Shown: piece after piece, positions 53,297-62,241 of the stretch | Layout: every line of letters starts with the position of its first letter | Numbering within the stretch: the first letter of the stretch is position 1 | Assembly: GCF_016702655.1 (NCBI RefSeq) | Contig: NZ_JADJDO010000001.1 | Coordinates: 372,001-436,000 of the forward strand | Direction: 5' to 3' | DNA length: 64,000 bases | Source: Ideonella sp. | GTDB lineage: Bacteria > Pseudomonadota > Gammaproteobacteria > Burkholderiales > Burkholderiaceae_C | Position numbers and translations under genes: made by a program | The notes under the pieces: model-generated | What the model was told of the DNA's origin: nothing | The model's database searches: none | The model's input: only the letters and a program-made list of their open reading frames with translations

Positions 53297-54624
53297 CACT
53301 GCTGTCCGGTTAAATCTTGAACAAACTCAACTGGTTAGCGGGGTCAGGCGATTCGAATCTGGGATGCATCGGGCTGCAAGGCGCATGAAACCTCGGTTTT
53401 CTCGAACACCGACACCGACAGGATCTGTAGACATGTGTAGAGCGAGGCATCGAGTTGAAGCTCCTTCTTGACGATGGCGATGAGCACGTAGGTGGCCACG
53501 GCGCACCAGACCTGCGTCTTCACGGCGTTCTCGCTGTTGCCGAGAAACTTCTTGATGCGCAGGTGCTGCTTGATCCACTTGAAGAACAGCTCGACCTGCC
53601 AGCGGCTCTTGTACAGCGCGGCGATCGTCAGCGCCGGCAGCGCCGTGTTGTTGGTCAGGAAGATCAGCGTCTTGCCCGACTCGGGATCCTTGAACCGGAC
53701 GCGGCGCAGGTGCTCGGGATACTTCTTCGCCGAGTAGTGCCCGTTGAGCATGACCCGCTGGTCGCTGATGATGCCGGTGCTGCGGTCGGTGGGGGCCGAG
53801 TACACACGCCGGGCATCCATCGGCGACTTCGCGCGCGTGACGAAGAAGGCGCCGGCCTGATGCAATGCGTGCAGCCGCGCGAAGTCCACGTAGCCGCGAT
53901 CCATCACGTAGAACGCGCCGGCCTCGAAGGCCAGCAGGTCCAGCACGTTCACGTCGTGCAGCTTGCCGTCGCTGATGTGGATGAACGCGGGGATCGCCCC
54001 GCGCAGGTCCAGCAGCGTGTGCAGCTTGATCGCCGCCTTGGTCGAACGAAACGGCGCCCACTCGAACAGACTCAGGCACAGATCGATGGTGCTGGAGTCC
54101 AGCGCATAGACCGTGTTGTCCAGATCCACGCCGAGCGAATCGCTCGCGTACAGCTTGCGCGCACGCCGGATCAGCAGGGCCGCCAGGTCCGCCCAGATGC
54201 GCCAGTCGCGCGACTCGTTGGCATCGGCCAGCGTGGAGCGCTTGACCGCCGAGCGAAAGCCCATCGCGTACAGCTTGCTGGCATTGGCCGACAGGCTGGC
54301 CTCGATGTCGCGCAGACTCTCGCGCCAGGTCAGCTGCGCGAAGGCCATGGCACGGAACTGCTCGGCACAGGACAGCGTGCGCACGCCCGCGTTGCCGCCG
54401 CGGCGCTGCACGATGCGCGCGAAGCTGGTCCATGGCACGAACTCCATGACTTGCGCGAACAAGGTCTTGCCAGCATTACACGCGCGCTCCTCGAGGCAGT
54501 CAGCCCGGAAAGTACGCGGTTCTCGGTAATCGAAGTTCAAGTCGGCACCAAACGAAATCAGCCTACAACCCGCGCCAATGCTTGATCTCAGCTTCGGCAT
54601 GGCTCATTTAACCGGACAGCAGTG
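53297..54624 (-). mobile_element. Complete IS4-family insertion sequence with 9-bp target duplication
   Basis: The 1328-bp element has 19-bp perfect terminal inverted repeats, CACTGCTGTCCGGTTAAAT at 53297-53315 and its complement at 54606-54624. The 9-bp direct repeat CGCCGTGAT flanks it at 53288-53296 and 54625-54633. The ends are ambiguous by one base because a G and a C repeat at the junctions. It carries one transposase gene on the minus strand. Perfect ends and duplication suggest a recent insertion. Confidence 0.95.
53344..54600 (-). CDS. IS4-family transposase
   Basis: The 418-residue DDE transposase has an N-terminal DUF4372-like region (MEFVPWTSFARIVQRRGGN). The catalytic Asp residues lie in YALDSSTIDLCLSLF and FYVMDRGYVDF, and the YREK signature with catalytic Glu in YKSRWQVELFFKWIK. 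The frame is intact and starts inside the right inverted repeat region, so the element may be active. Its length fits the IS4 family (about 370-440). Confidence 0.95.
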   Translation of the reverse strand: MPKLRSSIGAGCRLISFGADLNFDYREPRTFRADCLEERACNAGKTLFAQVMEFVPWTSFARIVQRRGGNAGVRTLSCAEQFRAMAFAQLTWRESLRDIEASLSANASKLYAMGFRSAVKRSTLADANESRDWRIWADLAALLIRRARKLYASDSLGVDLDNTVYALDSSTIDLCLSLFEWAPFRSTKAAIKLHTLLDLRGAIPAFIHISDGKLHDVNVLDLLAFEAGAFYVMDRGYVDFARLHALHQAGAFFVTRAKSPMDARRVYSAPTDRSTGIISDQRVMLNGHYSAKKYPEHLRRVRFKDPESGKTLIFLTNNTALPALTIAALYKSRWQVELFFKWIKQHLRIKKFLGNSENAVKTQVWCAVATYVLIAIVKKELQLDASLYTCLQILSVSVFEKTEVSCALQPDASQIRIA

Positions 54625-54628
54625 CGCC

Positions 54629-56527
54629 GTGATCTTGAATCACATCCTGTCGAAATGGCGTGGCGCGGTGGTGATGGCGGTGCTCGTCGCCGGCTGCGCC
54701 GCGCCAGCCCCCGCGCCCAAGTCCGTCGATCGTCTCGCCGAAGCTCGCCAGGTCCTCTTGGAGGCCCGAGCGGCAGCCGCTGAACTCGAAGACAAAGACT
54801 TGGCGCTGTGGTTGATTGCGGGCTGGCAGGTGGTTGCCCAGGATGTGCCGGAGGCGCTGAAGACCGCAGCTGCCATCGCTGACGCTTCCGCCAAGGACGC
54901 CACCCTGGGTGAGATCGCCGTGCTGCAGGCCATGGCTGGGGACGTCTCGGGGGCGGTGAATACCGCCGCCACCGTCTTGAACGCTGACTCGCGGATAGAA
55001 GCCAGCTATGTGATTGCCCAGAAACAGGCCCGGGCAGGCGACGTCTCCGTTGCACAAGAGACCGCCGGCACCATTGCCCATGCTCCCGTGAAAGCCAGCG
55101 CTCTGTTCGCGATAGCAGACACACAGGCCAAGGCTGGCGATGTCGCTGGTGCTGCGCGGACGCGCGAGCAGGCGCTCAAGGTCGTCTCCGCCTTCGAGGA
55201 CGCTGAAGAAAGGGCACGCGCCCTGCGTGCGATCGCCGAGGCACAGGCCAAGGCCGGCGAAATAGCGGGGGCGTTTGGGACCGTTGACAGCATCGAGACC
55301 GCGTCGGACAAGGCCGACGCGTTGCAGCGATCGCCGAGCAGCAGGCGAAGGCGGGTGACTTTTCGGGAGCATTGCGGACCGCCGCCTGCACGAAGCTTCA
55401 CAAGGCCCTCTATTCGATCGCCAGGGAACAGGCAAAGTCGGGGGACTTCTCGGGCGCGCTGCAGACTGCCGCGACCGTTCCCAACGGTTGGGACAAGACT
55501 CGCGCCCTGCGTGCGATTGCCGAGGAACGCGCCAAGGCCGGCGACGCGGCGGGTGCTGCGCAAACGCGCGAGCTGGCGCTGCAGACCGCAGCAACTATAG
55601 CGGACGCTTCCGACAAGGCCTATGCGCTGCGTGCGATCGCCGAGTTGCAGGCGAAGGCAGGTGACGTGTCGGGGGCGCTGCAGACCGCCGCCACCATTGG
55701 GGCAGCTTCCCGCAAGGCCGACGCCCTCTATGCGATCGCCAAGGAACAGGCCAAGGCCGGTGACATTTCGGAGGCACTGCAGACCGCCGCCACCATCGCG
55801 GACGCTTCCTACAAGGCCGACGCCCTGCGTGAGATTGCCGAGGCACAGGCGAAAGCCGGGGCCACATCAGGTGCTGCACACACGCGCGAGCTGGCGCTGC
55901 AGACCGCCGCCACTATCGCGGACCCTTCCCGCAAGGCCTACGCTTTGTTGCGATCGCCGAGCTACAGGTGAAGCGGGTGACGTGTCGGGGGCACTGCAGA
56001 CCGCCGACATCAGCGCGGACGCTTCCGGCAAGGCATGGGCGCTGCGTGCGATCGCCGAGGAACGCGCCGAGGCCGGCGACGCAGCGGGTGCTGCTGCGCA
56101 AACGCGCGAGCTGGCACTGCAGACCGCCGCAACTATTACAGACGCTTCCGACAAGGCCTATGCGCTACATGCGATCGCCCAAGCACAGGCCAAGGCCAGC
56201 GACGTGGCCGGCGCGACCAGGACCTGGGAGCGTGCTATGGCCGCAAGCGCGGCCGAACTGAAGCGCCGCCACCAATCGATCCTTGAAGCTGAACACATCG
56301 CGCTGATGGCCGCCGATCGCGTGGACGCGGGCGACCTGAGCGGCACGCTCGCGTGGGCGGCAGCGCAAGGCGGCAACCCCGTGGCCAGGTTCGGCGCGCT
56401 GGTGGGAGCGTCGGTGGCGTTATTGAGGCCGAGCAGCCAACTCGGCCAGCGGAGCAACTGGGACCTGCTTGCACTTGGCTTCATGACATGGCTGACAGTG
56501 ACGGAGGGGTGGTACATCTTCTGGTGA
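54629..56527 (+). CDS. Tandem-repeat lipoprotein with reading-frame breaks
   Basis: GTG at 54629 lies in the second copy of the IS4 target duplication. The N-terminus is a lipoprotein signal (VVMAVLVAGC, lipid cysteine near residue 23). The rest is about a dozen helical repeats of 33-40 residues with the pattern ALRAIAEAQAKAGDVSGA then LQTAATIADASDKAY; some units carry an extra TRELAL. The frame is lost by one base near 55320, and by one base each near 55947 and 55968, which restores the first frame. A C-terminal domain ends with a hydrophobic segment and GWYIFW. The breaks lie in the repeated LRAIAE codons. It is the third gene of the operon. Confidence 0.75.
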
Positions 56528-56603
56528 CGGGCTCGCGATCGAGCCAGCAACGGCACCGAGCGGCTTGGCCTGCGCGGCGGCCGCCTTCCGCGCGTCGCCC
56601 CAC

Positions 56604-57221
56604 TCAGGTCTTTGCCGCCGCAGCCCGATTGCGCTCGCCCAGCTTGGCGATCAGCCCGTCGATGCCGACCGCGCCGATGTCCTGCGCGAAGACGCTGCGG
56701 CAGTTCTCCGCCAGCCACAGGCCGAGCACGTTGACGTCGTAGATCTCTCACGTGCCGCTGGAGCGCTCGAGTCGGTAGTCGAGCTCGATCGGCGCGCCCT
56801 TGCCGCGCACTTCGGTGCGCACGACGACCTCGTCTTCGCCAGGCTCGGCGCGCATCGGCTTGAGCTGCACCGTCTGGTCCTCGACCTGCATCAGCGCGCC
56901 CGCGTAGCTGCGGATCAGCAGCAGCTTGAACTCCTGCTGCAGCCTCGACTGCTGCTCGGGCGTGGCCTGGCGCCAGTAGCGCCCGAGCGCCGTCGCCGTC
57001 GTGCGCTGGAAGTTGACGTTGGGCATGACCTTCTCGTCGACCAGGACGATGACCCTGCGCAGGTCGCCTTGACGGATCGCCTCGTCGGCGCGGATCGAGT
57101 CGAGCACGTCGGTGGACATGCGCAGGATCAGCGCGTCGGGCGCGTCCTCGGCGCGGGCGCAGGCGGCCAGCAGCGCGGCGGCGGCAAGGGGGAGCAGGGC
57201 GAGCGATCGTCGGGTGAGCAT
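56604..57221 (-). pseudogene. mlaC: MlaC/Ttg2D-family phospholipid-binding protein with a premature stop
   Basis: The full frame (205 codons) encodes a signal or lipoprotein start (LLPLAAAALLAACARA) and the Mla periplasmic binding fold (VIVLVDEKVMPNVNFQRTTA, ALGRYWRQATPEQQ, LRL-like LKPMRAEPGEDEVVVRTEV). TGA at 56748-56750 (codon 158) stands where a conserved Trp before EIYDVNVLGLWLAENCR is expected, so one G-to-A change truncates the last 47 residues. MlaC carries phospholipids between the outer-membrane MlaA and inner-membrane MlaFEDB complexes. None of those genes is adjacent. A sequencing error or stop read-through cannot be excluded. Confidence 0.8.
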
Positions 57222-57254
57222 GCGGAAACCGGGTTCGTTGACGGCGCGCGCGGA

Positions 57255-57449
57255 TCAGCGAAGCGAGATGTCGGCGTACCACGCCTCGGAGTGCGTGCCG
57301 AGGTCGTCGCTGTCGGTCATGACCCCGACGCCCTGGATGCGACCCGGCTCGTCGCCGAAGACGCGCCGGTAGTCTTGCACGACGTTGCGCCGATAGCCCA
57401 GCCATCGCCCGGCCCCGGCGCTGCCGCTCTGCGCGACCAGGTAGCACAT
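57255..57449 (-). pseudogene. C-terminal fragment of a DUF3047 protein
   Basis: The 64 residues from MCYLVAQSGSAGAGRWLGYR, via NVVQDYRRVFGDEPGRI, to GVGVMTDSDDLGTHSEAWYAD match the end of DUF3047 proteins. The rest of the gene is missing: its 5' side abuts the IS91-like element at about 57450. It lies 33 bp upstream of the mlaC-like start on the same strand. Confidence 0.75.
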
Positions 57450-59127
57450 AGGTTCAAACGGTCTCTGGAAAGCCCGACTGACTCATGGGTAGCCGGCCGA
57501 AACCGGCCTGGATGGCTTGGAACTGACGGGACGTCTGCGACCTCGTCTTGTCGTGATGCGGCCTGCCCCTGACGGTTCGCTTGGGGCTCGCTGAGCCCTG
57601 GTGGCAGGGTTGACGCTGAATCTATGGGCATCGAGCCGGCATGCGGCGCGGCGCCATCCCGGCTGTCGCTGGCAGCGCAGCCTGAGGGTCTGGGGCGAGG
57701 TGGTTGTGACGTCAGGCGCGGCTCAGGTGGCAATGCACCGCCCCGCCTCGCGCGCCCGGCCCCTGGGCGGCGGCTGCGGATCCGCCTTTGCAGGCCGCGC
57801 CCGCAGAGCTCCGGGCCCTTCGTGAGGCGCGAGGCCGTCCGCGGGGACGGCCCCGCGTCCACACTCAGCCCCAGGTGGGTGAGGATCTTCTCGATGACCT
57901 GCCGCACGAGGATGGCCGCGATGATCTTGAGCTCCCCGCCGCCGCAGTTCGGGCAGTGCTGCATGTCCATGTCGAAAGCGAAGCTTCAGCTAAGACTCAC
58001 TTGTACTCAGGTGATGTCGGTGCTAAGACCCCCCTGAGCAACCCGCCCCAACCCAGGCGGTGCGGCCGTGGCTGGACAGGCTGCACTTCGCACTCGCCGG
58101 CAACTGCGACTTCGGTGGCCTGCTCTTCCACGTGGGGCCCCTGCGGCACCACCAGAGGCCGCAGCTTCGCGTTCGGTGCCGGCACCCATGTTCGCGCAGC
58201 GGGGTCCGCTCACTTCGCGCAGCGAAGTTGAGGCGGGCACCAAACCTGATCAGGTGCAGCCTCGGCCGAGGGACCAGCGCCGCCAGCCGCTGCATGCATT
58301 CGAGCGGGCTCATCACCAGGTGCGTGGTGCCGTCGCGCCTCGGCGCCTTGAGCTTGAGCTCCACCTGCCCCGCAGCGTTGAGCTGTACCCGTTCGTCGGA
58401 CAGCGCTGAGCTCGGACACGAACAGTCCAGTGGACTGTTTGTGCCTCGCGAAGGGCCCGGCCACTGGCCGGGCGCGGCCTGCAAGGCGGCCGCGTGATGT
58501 AGCGGCACAGCTGCTCCAGCCGCTTGCGGTCGTGTGCTTCGACCCGCAGCGCGGCGTGCAGGCTGAACCCGTCGATGTCGGCGCACAGGGCTGGCGCGCT
58601 GCAGCCTCGCGCGGCATCCCGCCGTGCAAGGTCAGCACCTTCTGCCCGGCGCGGGGCCCGAAGGCGATGCGGTAAGTGATGGCCGCAGCCTGCAGTGGTC
58701 GCAGGGTGCGTGCCTCCTCGCCGTCGCCATCGGGCTGCGCGGCCGGCAGCACGTGCAGCGGGATCGGCAGCGGCAGCACCCATTGCCGCACCGGCACATG
58801 CGGAATGACCTGGTCCACCAGATGCGTCGCCGTGTGTGACATGCGGCGTGCCCCGCATGACGGGCAGAACCCGCGGCGTTTGCAGCGGAAGGCCAGCAGC
58901 TTGTCATGCCCGCACGCGCCGCAGCGCGGCTTCAGGAAGCCGTGGGCCAGGATGCCGCATTCGAGGAAGGCGTCGAACTCGACCTTGGATGTTGCGCGGC
59001 AGCTCCGAGCCGGTGCTGGCCTCGGTGCGGTCGATGAAGCTGGCCGCATGCTGCTGCACCAAGTGGTGCCTGCCTTCGGGTGGCTACCTGCAGGCCGCCG
59101 CTGACGCGAACATCGGTCCCCAGCCCC
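57450..59127 (-). mobile_element. IS91-like transposase element, copy 2, internally deleted and frameshifted
   Basis: Minus-strand pieces in order give EFDAFLECGILAHGFLKPRC, the zinc-finger pair CGACGHDKLLAFRCKRRGFC and PSCGARR, HVPVRQWVLPLPIPLHVLPA, then (after the same internal gap as copy 1) DGDGEEARTLRPL. Downstream come ERVQLNAAGQVELKLK, GTTHLVMSPLECMQRLAALV, PNAKLRPLVVPQGP and, near 57970, MDMQHCPNCGGGELKIIAA with EKILTHLGL. A one-base loss near 58587 and others break the frame. The end at 57450 cuts the DUF3047 gene. The other end adjoins the dnaE-like fragment. Confidence 0.82.
58405..58488. repeat. Palindromic insertion inside IS91-like copy 2
   Basis: The hairpins 58417-58443 and 58455-58473 and their surroundings are identical to the insertion at 48643-48726 and interrupt the transposase at the same codon. 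It predates the separation of the two element copies. Confidence 0.75.
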
Positions 59128-59336
59128 CTACTCGTACACCACCCTCGCCTCCCCCTCGCTCGCCGCCTCGCGCCAGCCTGCGAGCGCGGCGTCGCTGGGG
59201 TAGAAGCGCGCCGCGTCGCCGAGGTCGAGCTCGGCGCTCGCCTCCCGGCGCCGCAGGCGCAGGCGCAGGCGCACCGTCAGCCCTTGCGGCAGCTCGCCAT
59301 GCTCGGTAGCGAGGCTGCGCGACGGAAACTCGGCGC
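59128..59336 (-). pseudogene. dnaE: Probable DnaE C-terminal fragment (copy 2)
   Basis: Minus-strand translation gives EFPSRSLATEHGELPQGLTV, RLRLRLRRREASAELDLGDA, ARFYPSDAALAGWREAASEG and a natural end EARVVYE with TAG at 59128-59130. It corresponds to the last 68 or so residues of the segment in copy 1 (46441-46900) and preserves the true C-terminus that copy 1 has lost. It directly adjoins the IS91-like element; a motif shared by both copies (CTTCGGGTGG...CAGGCCGCCGC) lies just beyond it at 59073-59102 and 46431-46459. Confidence 0.55.
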
Positions 59337-59445
59337 GACCGGAGCGACGGGGGACGATTGGAGGACCCGAGTAGCCTCGGTAATGACCTGTGTTCCCAAG
59401 TTCGGCCGCGACGGGCCGCGACTGAATTGGCTATCCTCCGGCACC

Positions 59446-59868
59446 ATGATGATCCGTCTCATCTACTTGAGCAAAGCGGTCGGCCCCCAGACCGGCGCGC
59501 TGACCGAATCGATCCTGCGCACGGCGCACGCCTGGAACGCGCAGAACGGCGTGACCGGCGTGCTGTGCCAGGGGCAAGGCGTTTTCCTCCAGGTGCTGGA
59601 GGGGGAACGCAGCAAGGTGACGAGCCTGTATGCGCGCATTCATGCGGACCGGCGCCACAAGGATCTCGAGTTGATCCATTGCGAGAGCATCACCGAGCGG
59701 CGCTATGGCGATTGGTCCATGGCGCACGTCCGCCTTTCCGACGTCGACCCGCAGACGAAGATCGCCTGGCCGGAATTCGATCCGTACTCGCCGAGCGGCC
59801 GGTTGGTCATGGCGCGCATCGACGAACTCGTTGCCAAGGGTCGAGTGCTCGACGCACCGCGACCCTGA
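59446..59868 (+). CDS. BLUF-domain blue-light photoreceptor
   Basis: The 140-residue protein is a single BLUF domain binding FAD. All key photocycle residues are present with AppA spacing: Tyr7 (LIYLS), Asn31, Gln49 (FLQVLEG), Trp90 and Met92 (YGDWSMAHV). Blue light rearranges the Tyr-Gln hydrogen bonds and changes output through the C-terminal helices; there is no attached effector domain, so it must act on a partner. Either of two consecutive ATGs (59446, 59449) may be the start. It stands next to photolyase genes, supporting a light-response role. Confidence 0.93.
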   Translation: MMIRLIYLSKAVGPQTGALTESILRTAHAWNAQNGVTGVLCQGQGVFLQVLEGERSKVTSLYARIHADRRHKDLELIHCESITERRYGDWSMAHVRLSDVDPQTKIAWPEFDPYSPSGRLVMARIDELVAKGRVLDAPRP

Positions 59869-59954
59869 GCAACAGCGCTCTGTCCGCCGCGGCGCGCGGC
59901 TGAAGGAGGGGCCGGCGGGCGAACGAGTCGCGCCGCCCGTTTCTCGGGCATCGC

Positions 59955-60311
59955 TCACGACTTTGCAGTGTGGGCGTCCAGCGCGCCATCGGGACGCAAC
60001 GGAAGTACGTAGGCATCGGCGACGTACGCTGGCCCCTTCATCACCCTGACGATGAAGCAACCCAGCGCGACCGTCAGCACCATCGTCCAGTGGAACACGA
60101 CGACGCCGACCATCGTGAAGTCCCACAACAGCACCGCGCTTTGGTCCGCGCCGGACGGGGGCACGGCCGGGGCCAGTGCGTGACTCACGCCGGCGAGCAA
60201 CAGCGGCAGCAGCGTGCCCCACAGCAGGATGGCGGGCAGGCGTCGCCAGATGCGCTGCTCCAATCCCGGCGCGGTTCGCACGAAGCCGGGAAGCTTGGTG
60301 AACAGATTCAT
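59955..60311 (-). CDS. Small membrane protein of unknown function
   Basis: The 118-residue protein has two hydrophobic helices (LPAILLWGTLLPLLLAGVSHAL and VVFHWTMVLTVALGCFIVRVM) and a conserved-looking RLPAILLWGT and FHWTM. A good ribosome site (GGAGG) precedes the ATG by 6 bases. I do not recognise a family with certainty. It is the last gene of the minus-strand photolyase cluster. Confidence 0.75.
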   Translation of the reverse strand: MNLFTKLPGFVRTAPGLEQRIWRRLPAILLWGTLLPLLLAGVSHALAPAVPPSGADQSAVLLWDFTMVGVVVFHWTMVLTVALGCFIVRVMKGPAYVADAYVLPLRPDGALDAHTAKS

Positions 60312-60374
60312 GATGACCTCCAGGTCGTTGGGTGGTGCAAGCTCGTGCAGAGCGATTGGCCGTGCGCCCGCGGC

Positions 60375-61061
60375 TCATCCTGCCGGCGCCGGCAGCCGGC
60401 GCAGCACTTCCAGCGCGCCCGCACGTCGACGCAGCACGATGGCTTCGCCCGAAGCCGGAACAAGCCCGGTCAGCCCGGTGATGTTCACCTGGTGCGTCAC
60501 CACCACCAGCAGGCCCGGCCCGGACCACTGTTCGAGCGCCAGGCGCGCCGCCGCGGTGCGCCCCGGCCCGGCAGCACCATCCTCGAAGAAGGAGTTGAAG
60601 GCCGGCATGTCCTGCGCCGGCTGGTCGAACGCCAGCCGTGCGGTCTCGCGGGTACGGCACCATTGCGAGGTCCACACCGCCACGACAGGCACGCCCAGCG
60701 TGCGCAGCTGCTGGCCGATGCGCCGCGCCTGCGCGCGACCGGCCTCGTCCAGGTTGCGCTGCGTGGCGCAGTCGTCGAGCTTGAACGTTGCCGGGTCGCC
60801 TGTGCCCGGCGCGATCGCGTGGCGTATGAGCACGATGTCGCCGGGTTGCAGCGGCGCTGCAGCCGCCGTGATCGACTGTGGCGTTGCCGCGGGCCCACCC
60901 GCAGCAAGCGCCGGCGCCAGCGGGAGTCCCAAGCCCAGTGGGACCAGGCAGGCCAGCGCCCTGAACCGCCGGCCCAGCCGCAAAAGTGCTGCGCGCAGCG
61001 TGGGCGTCGTGCTGGATTCCCCGGCTGGCAGGCCGCCACTCTCGGGAGTCGCCACCGCCAT
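60375..61061 (-). CDS. Exported histidine phosphatase family protein
   Basis: The 228-residue protein has a long N-terminal region with a signal or anchor (LACLVPLGLGLPLAPALA) and a histidine phosphatase domain: nucleophile motif IVLIRHAIAPG, TSQWCRTRETA, and second histidine in LLVVVTHQVNITGL. The substrate is unknown; homologues are annotated as phosphoglycerate mutase-like or SixA-like periplasmic proteins. It follows the SDR gene by 7 bp in the same direction. Confidence 0.85.
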   Translation of the reverse strand: MAVATPESGGLPAGESSTTPTLRAALLRLGRRFRALACLVPLGLGLPLAPALAAGGPAATPQSITAAAAPLQPGDIVLIRHAIAPGTGDPATFKLDDCATQRNLDEAGRAQARRIGQQLRTLGVPVVAVWTSQWCRTRETARLAFDQPAQDMPAFNSFFEDGAAGPGRTAAARLALEQWSGPGLLVVVTHQVNITGLTGLVPASGEAIVLRRRAGALEVLRRLPAPAG

Positions 61062-61068
61062 GGCGCAG

Positions 61069-61800
61069 CTACCTCACGAGCGGACGGACGGTGGTGAAAC
61101 CGCCGTCGACCGCAATCACCTGGCCGGTCAGGCGCGCCGCGCCGTCGCCGAGCAGCCAGGCCATCACGTCGGCCACCTGATCGGCCGTCTGCACGCCGCC
61201 CAGCGGGTACTGACGCGAGGCGCCCTCGCGCATGGCGGGCACCTTGAGCATGCCGGCCGTCATCGGCGTGTCCGTCATGCCCGGTGCGACGGCGTTCACG
61301 CGCAGGCCTTGCGATGCGTAGGTGGCCGCGGCGCTGCGCACCAGGGCTTCGACGCCGCCCTTGGCCGCGGCGATGGCTTCGTGATTGGCCACGCCGATTC
61401 GCGCGACCACCGAACTCGCGAACACCGCCGAACCGGACCCGCCTTGCAGTGCCGCGATCCAGGCCTGCAGCATGAACACCGCGCTGTCGAGGTTGACGCG
61501 CATCACCTCGCGATAGGCTTCCACGCGGGTACGGTGCAGCGGCGCGATCAGCGTGCTGCCCACGCAGTGCGCCAGCCAGGCCGGCGCGGCGCCGAAGGCT
61601 TCCTGGCAGGCGGCGATGGCGAGCGCGGCACCTTCGGGCGTGGTGGTGTCGGCGGCGATGCGAACGGAGGCGTCCACGTCGGCCAGGCGGCTGGCATCGC
61701 GCCCGGCCACGGCGACGCGGCAGCCCCGCGCATGCAGCTGACGAGCCAGGGTGCGGCCGATGCCGCCGCTGGCACCGGTGATGAGGACGGTCGAGGTCAT
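61069..61800 (-). CDS. Atypical SDR lacking the catalytic tyrosine
   Basis: The 243-residue Rossmann protein has GASGGIG (residues 9-15), NLDSAVFML and the C-terminal substrate/cofactor signature VAPGMTDTP with ALTG-like RLTGQVIAVDGG. The SDR active site YxxxK is replaced by AIAAAK, that is Ile143 where Tyr is expected, with Lys147 and Ser130 in place. The residue change, with NHEAIAAAK around it, appears in a group of SDRs found near photolyase-type genes. Catalysis may be lost or use another group. Confidence 0.85.
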   Translation of the reverse strand: MTSTVLITGASGGIGRTLARQLHARGCRVAVAGRDASRLADVDASVRIAADTTTPEGAALAIAACQEAFGAAPAWLAHCVGSTLIAPLHRTRVEAYREVMRVNLDSAVFMLQAWIAALQGGSGSAVFASSVVARIGVANHEAIAAAKGGVEALVRSAAATYASQGLRVNAVAPGMTDTPMTAGMLKVPAMREGASRQYPLGGVQTADQVADVMAWLLGDGAARLTGQVIAVDGGFTTVRPLVR

Positions 61801-61830
61801 GGAGTGGACTTCCGGTTCAGGGGGTTGAGG

Positions 61831-62241
61831 TCAGCGGGTTGCATCCTGGCGATCCAGCCGGTCCAGGCGCGAGACCCAGCGCTGCAGCGCCGGCCGCCAG
61901 CGCAGGAAAAAGCCGTAGGCGCGCTCCATCGCCCAGGCCACGCCCGGCAGGCGTCCCGCCCGCGCCAGCCAGCGCCAGCCGGGCAGCACCGCCCACAGCG
62001 CGAGGAACGCCTGCGCGCCGCTGAGCAGCTCGCCGTCGTGATTGCGCACGTGAAAGCGCGCCAGCAGTTGCTCGCGCGTGCTGCCCGGCGGTAGCGGCGC
62101 CGCAGCGTCGCTGACATCGGCAAAGCACAGCGGCGTCGTCGATTCGAGCTTGCGGTAGACGCCGATCTCGCGCCGGCACAACGGGCACGCGCCGTCATAC
62201 AGCACAGTCAGCGGCGGCGTTTCGTCGACGAGTTCACTCAC
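61831..62241 (-). CDS. DCC-family (DUF393) thiol-disulfide oxidoreductase-like protein
   Basis: The 136-residue protein has the DCC signature LTVLYDGACPLCRREI (two Cys three apart) and the segment GELLSGAQAFLALWAVLPGWRWLA, typical of DUF393. The proteins are thioredoxin-like by fold prediction, with unproven function. The GTG start at 62241 overlaps the stop of the photolyase-like gene by GTGA. Confidence 0.88.
   Translation of the reverse strand: MSELVDETPPLTVLYDGACPLCRREIGVYRKLESTTPLCFADVSDAAAPLPPGSTREQLLARFHVRNHDGELLSGAQAFLALWAVLPGWRWLARAGRLPGVAWAMERAYGFFLRWRPALQRWVSRLDRLDRQDATR

Noticed and set aside
54842..56220. Regular repeats of about 100 bp that could suggest a CRISPR array
   Set aside because: The repeats are imperfect, code for a helical protein unit and have no unique spacers or cas genes nearby.
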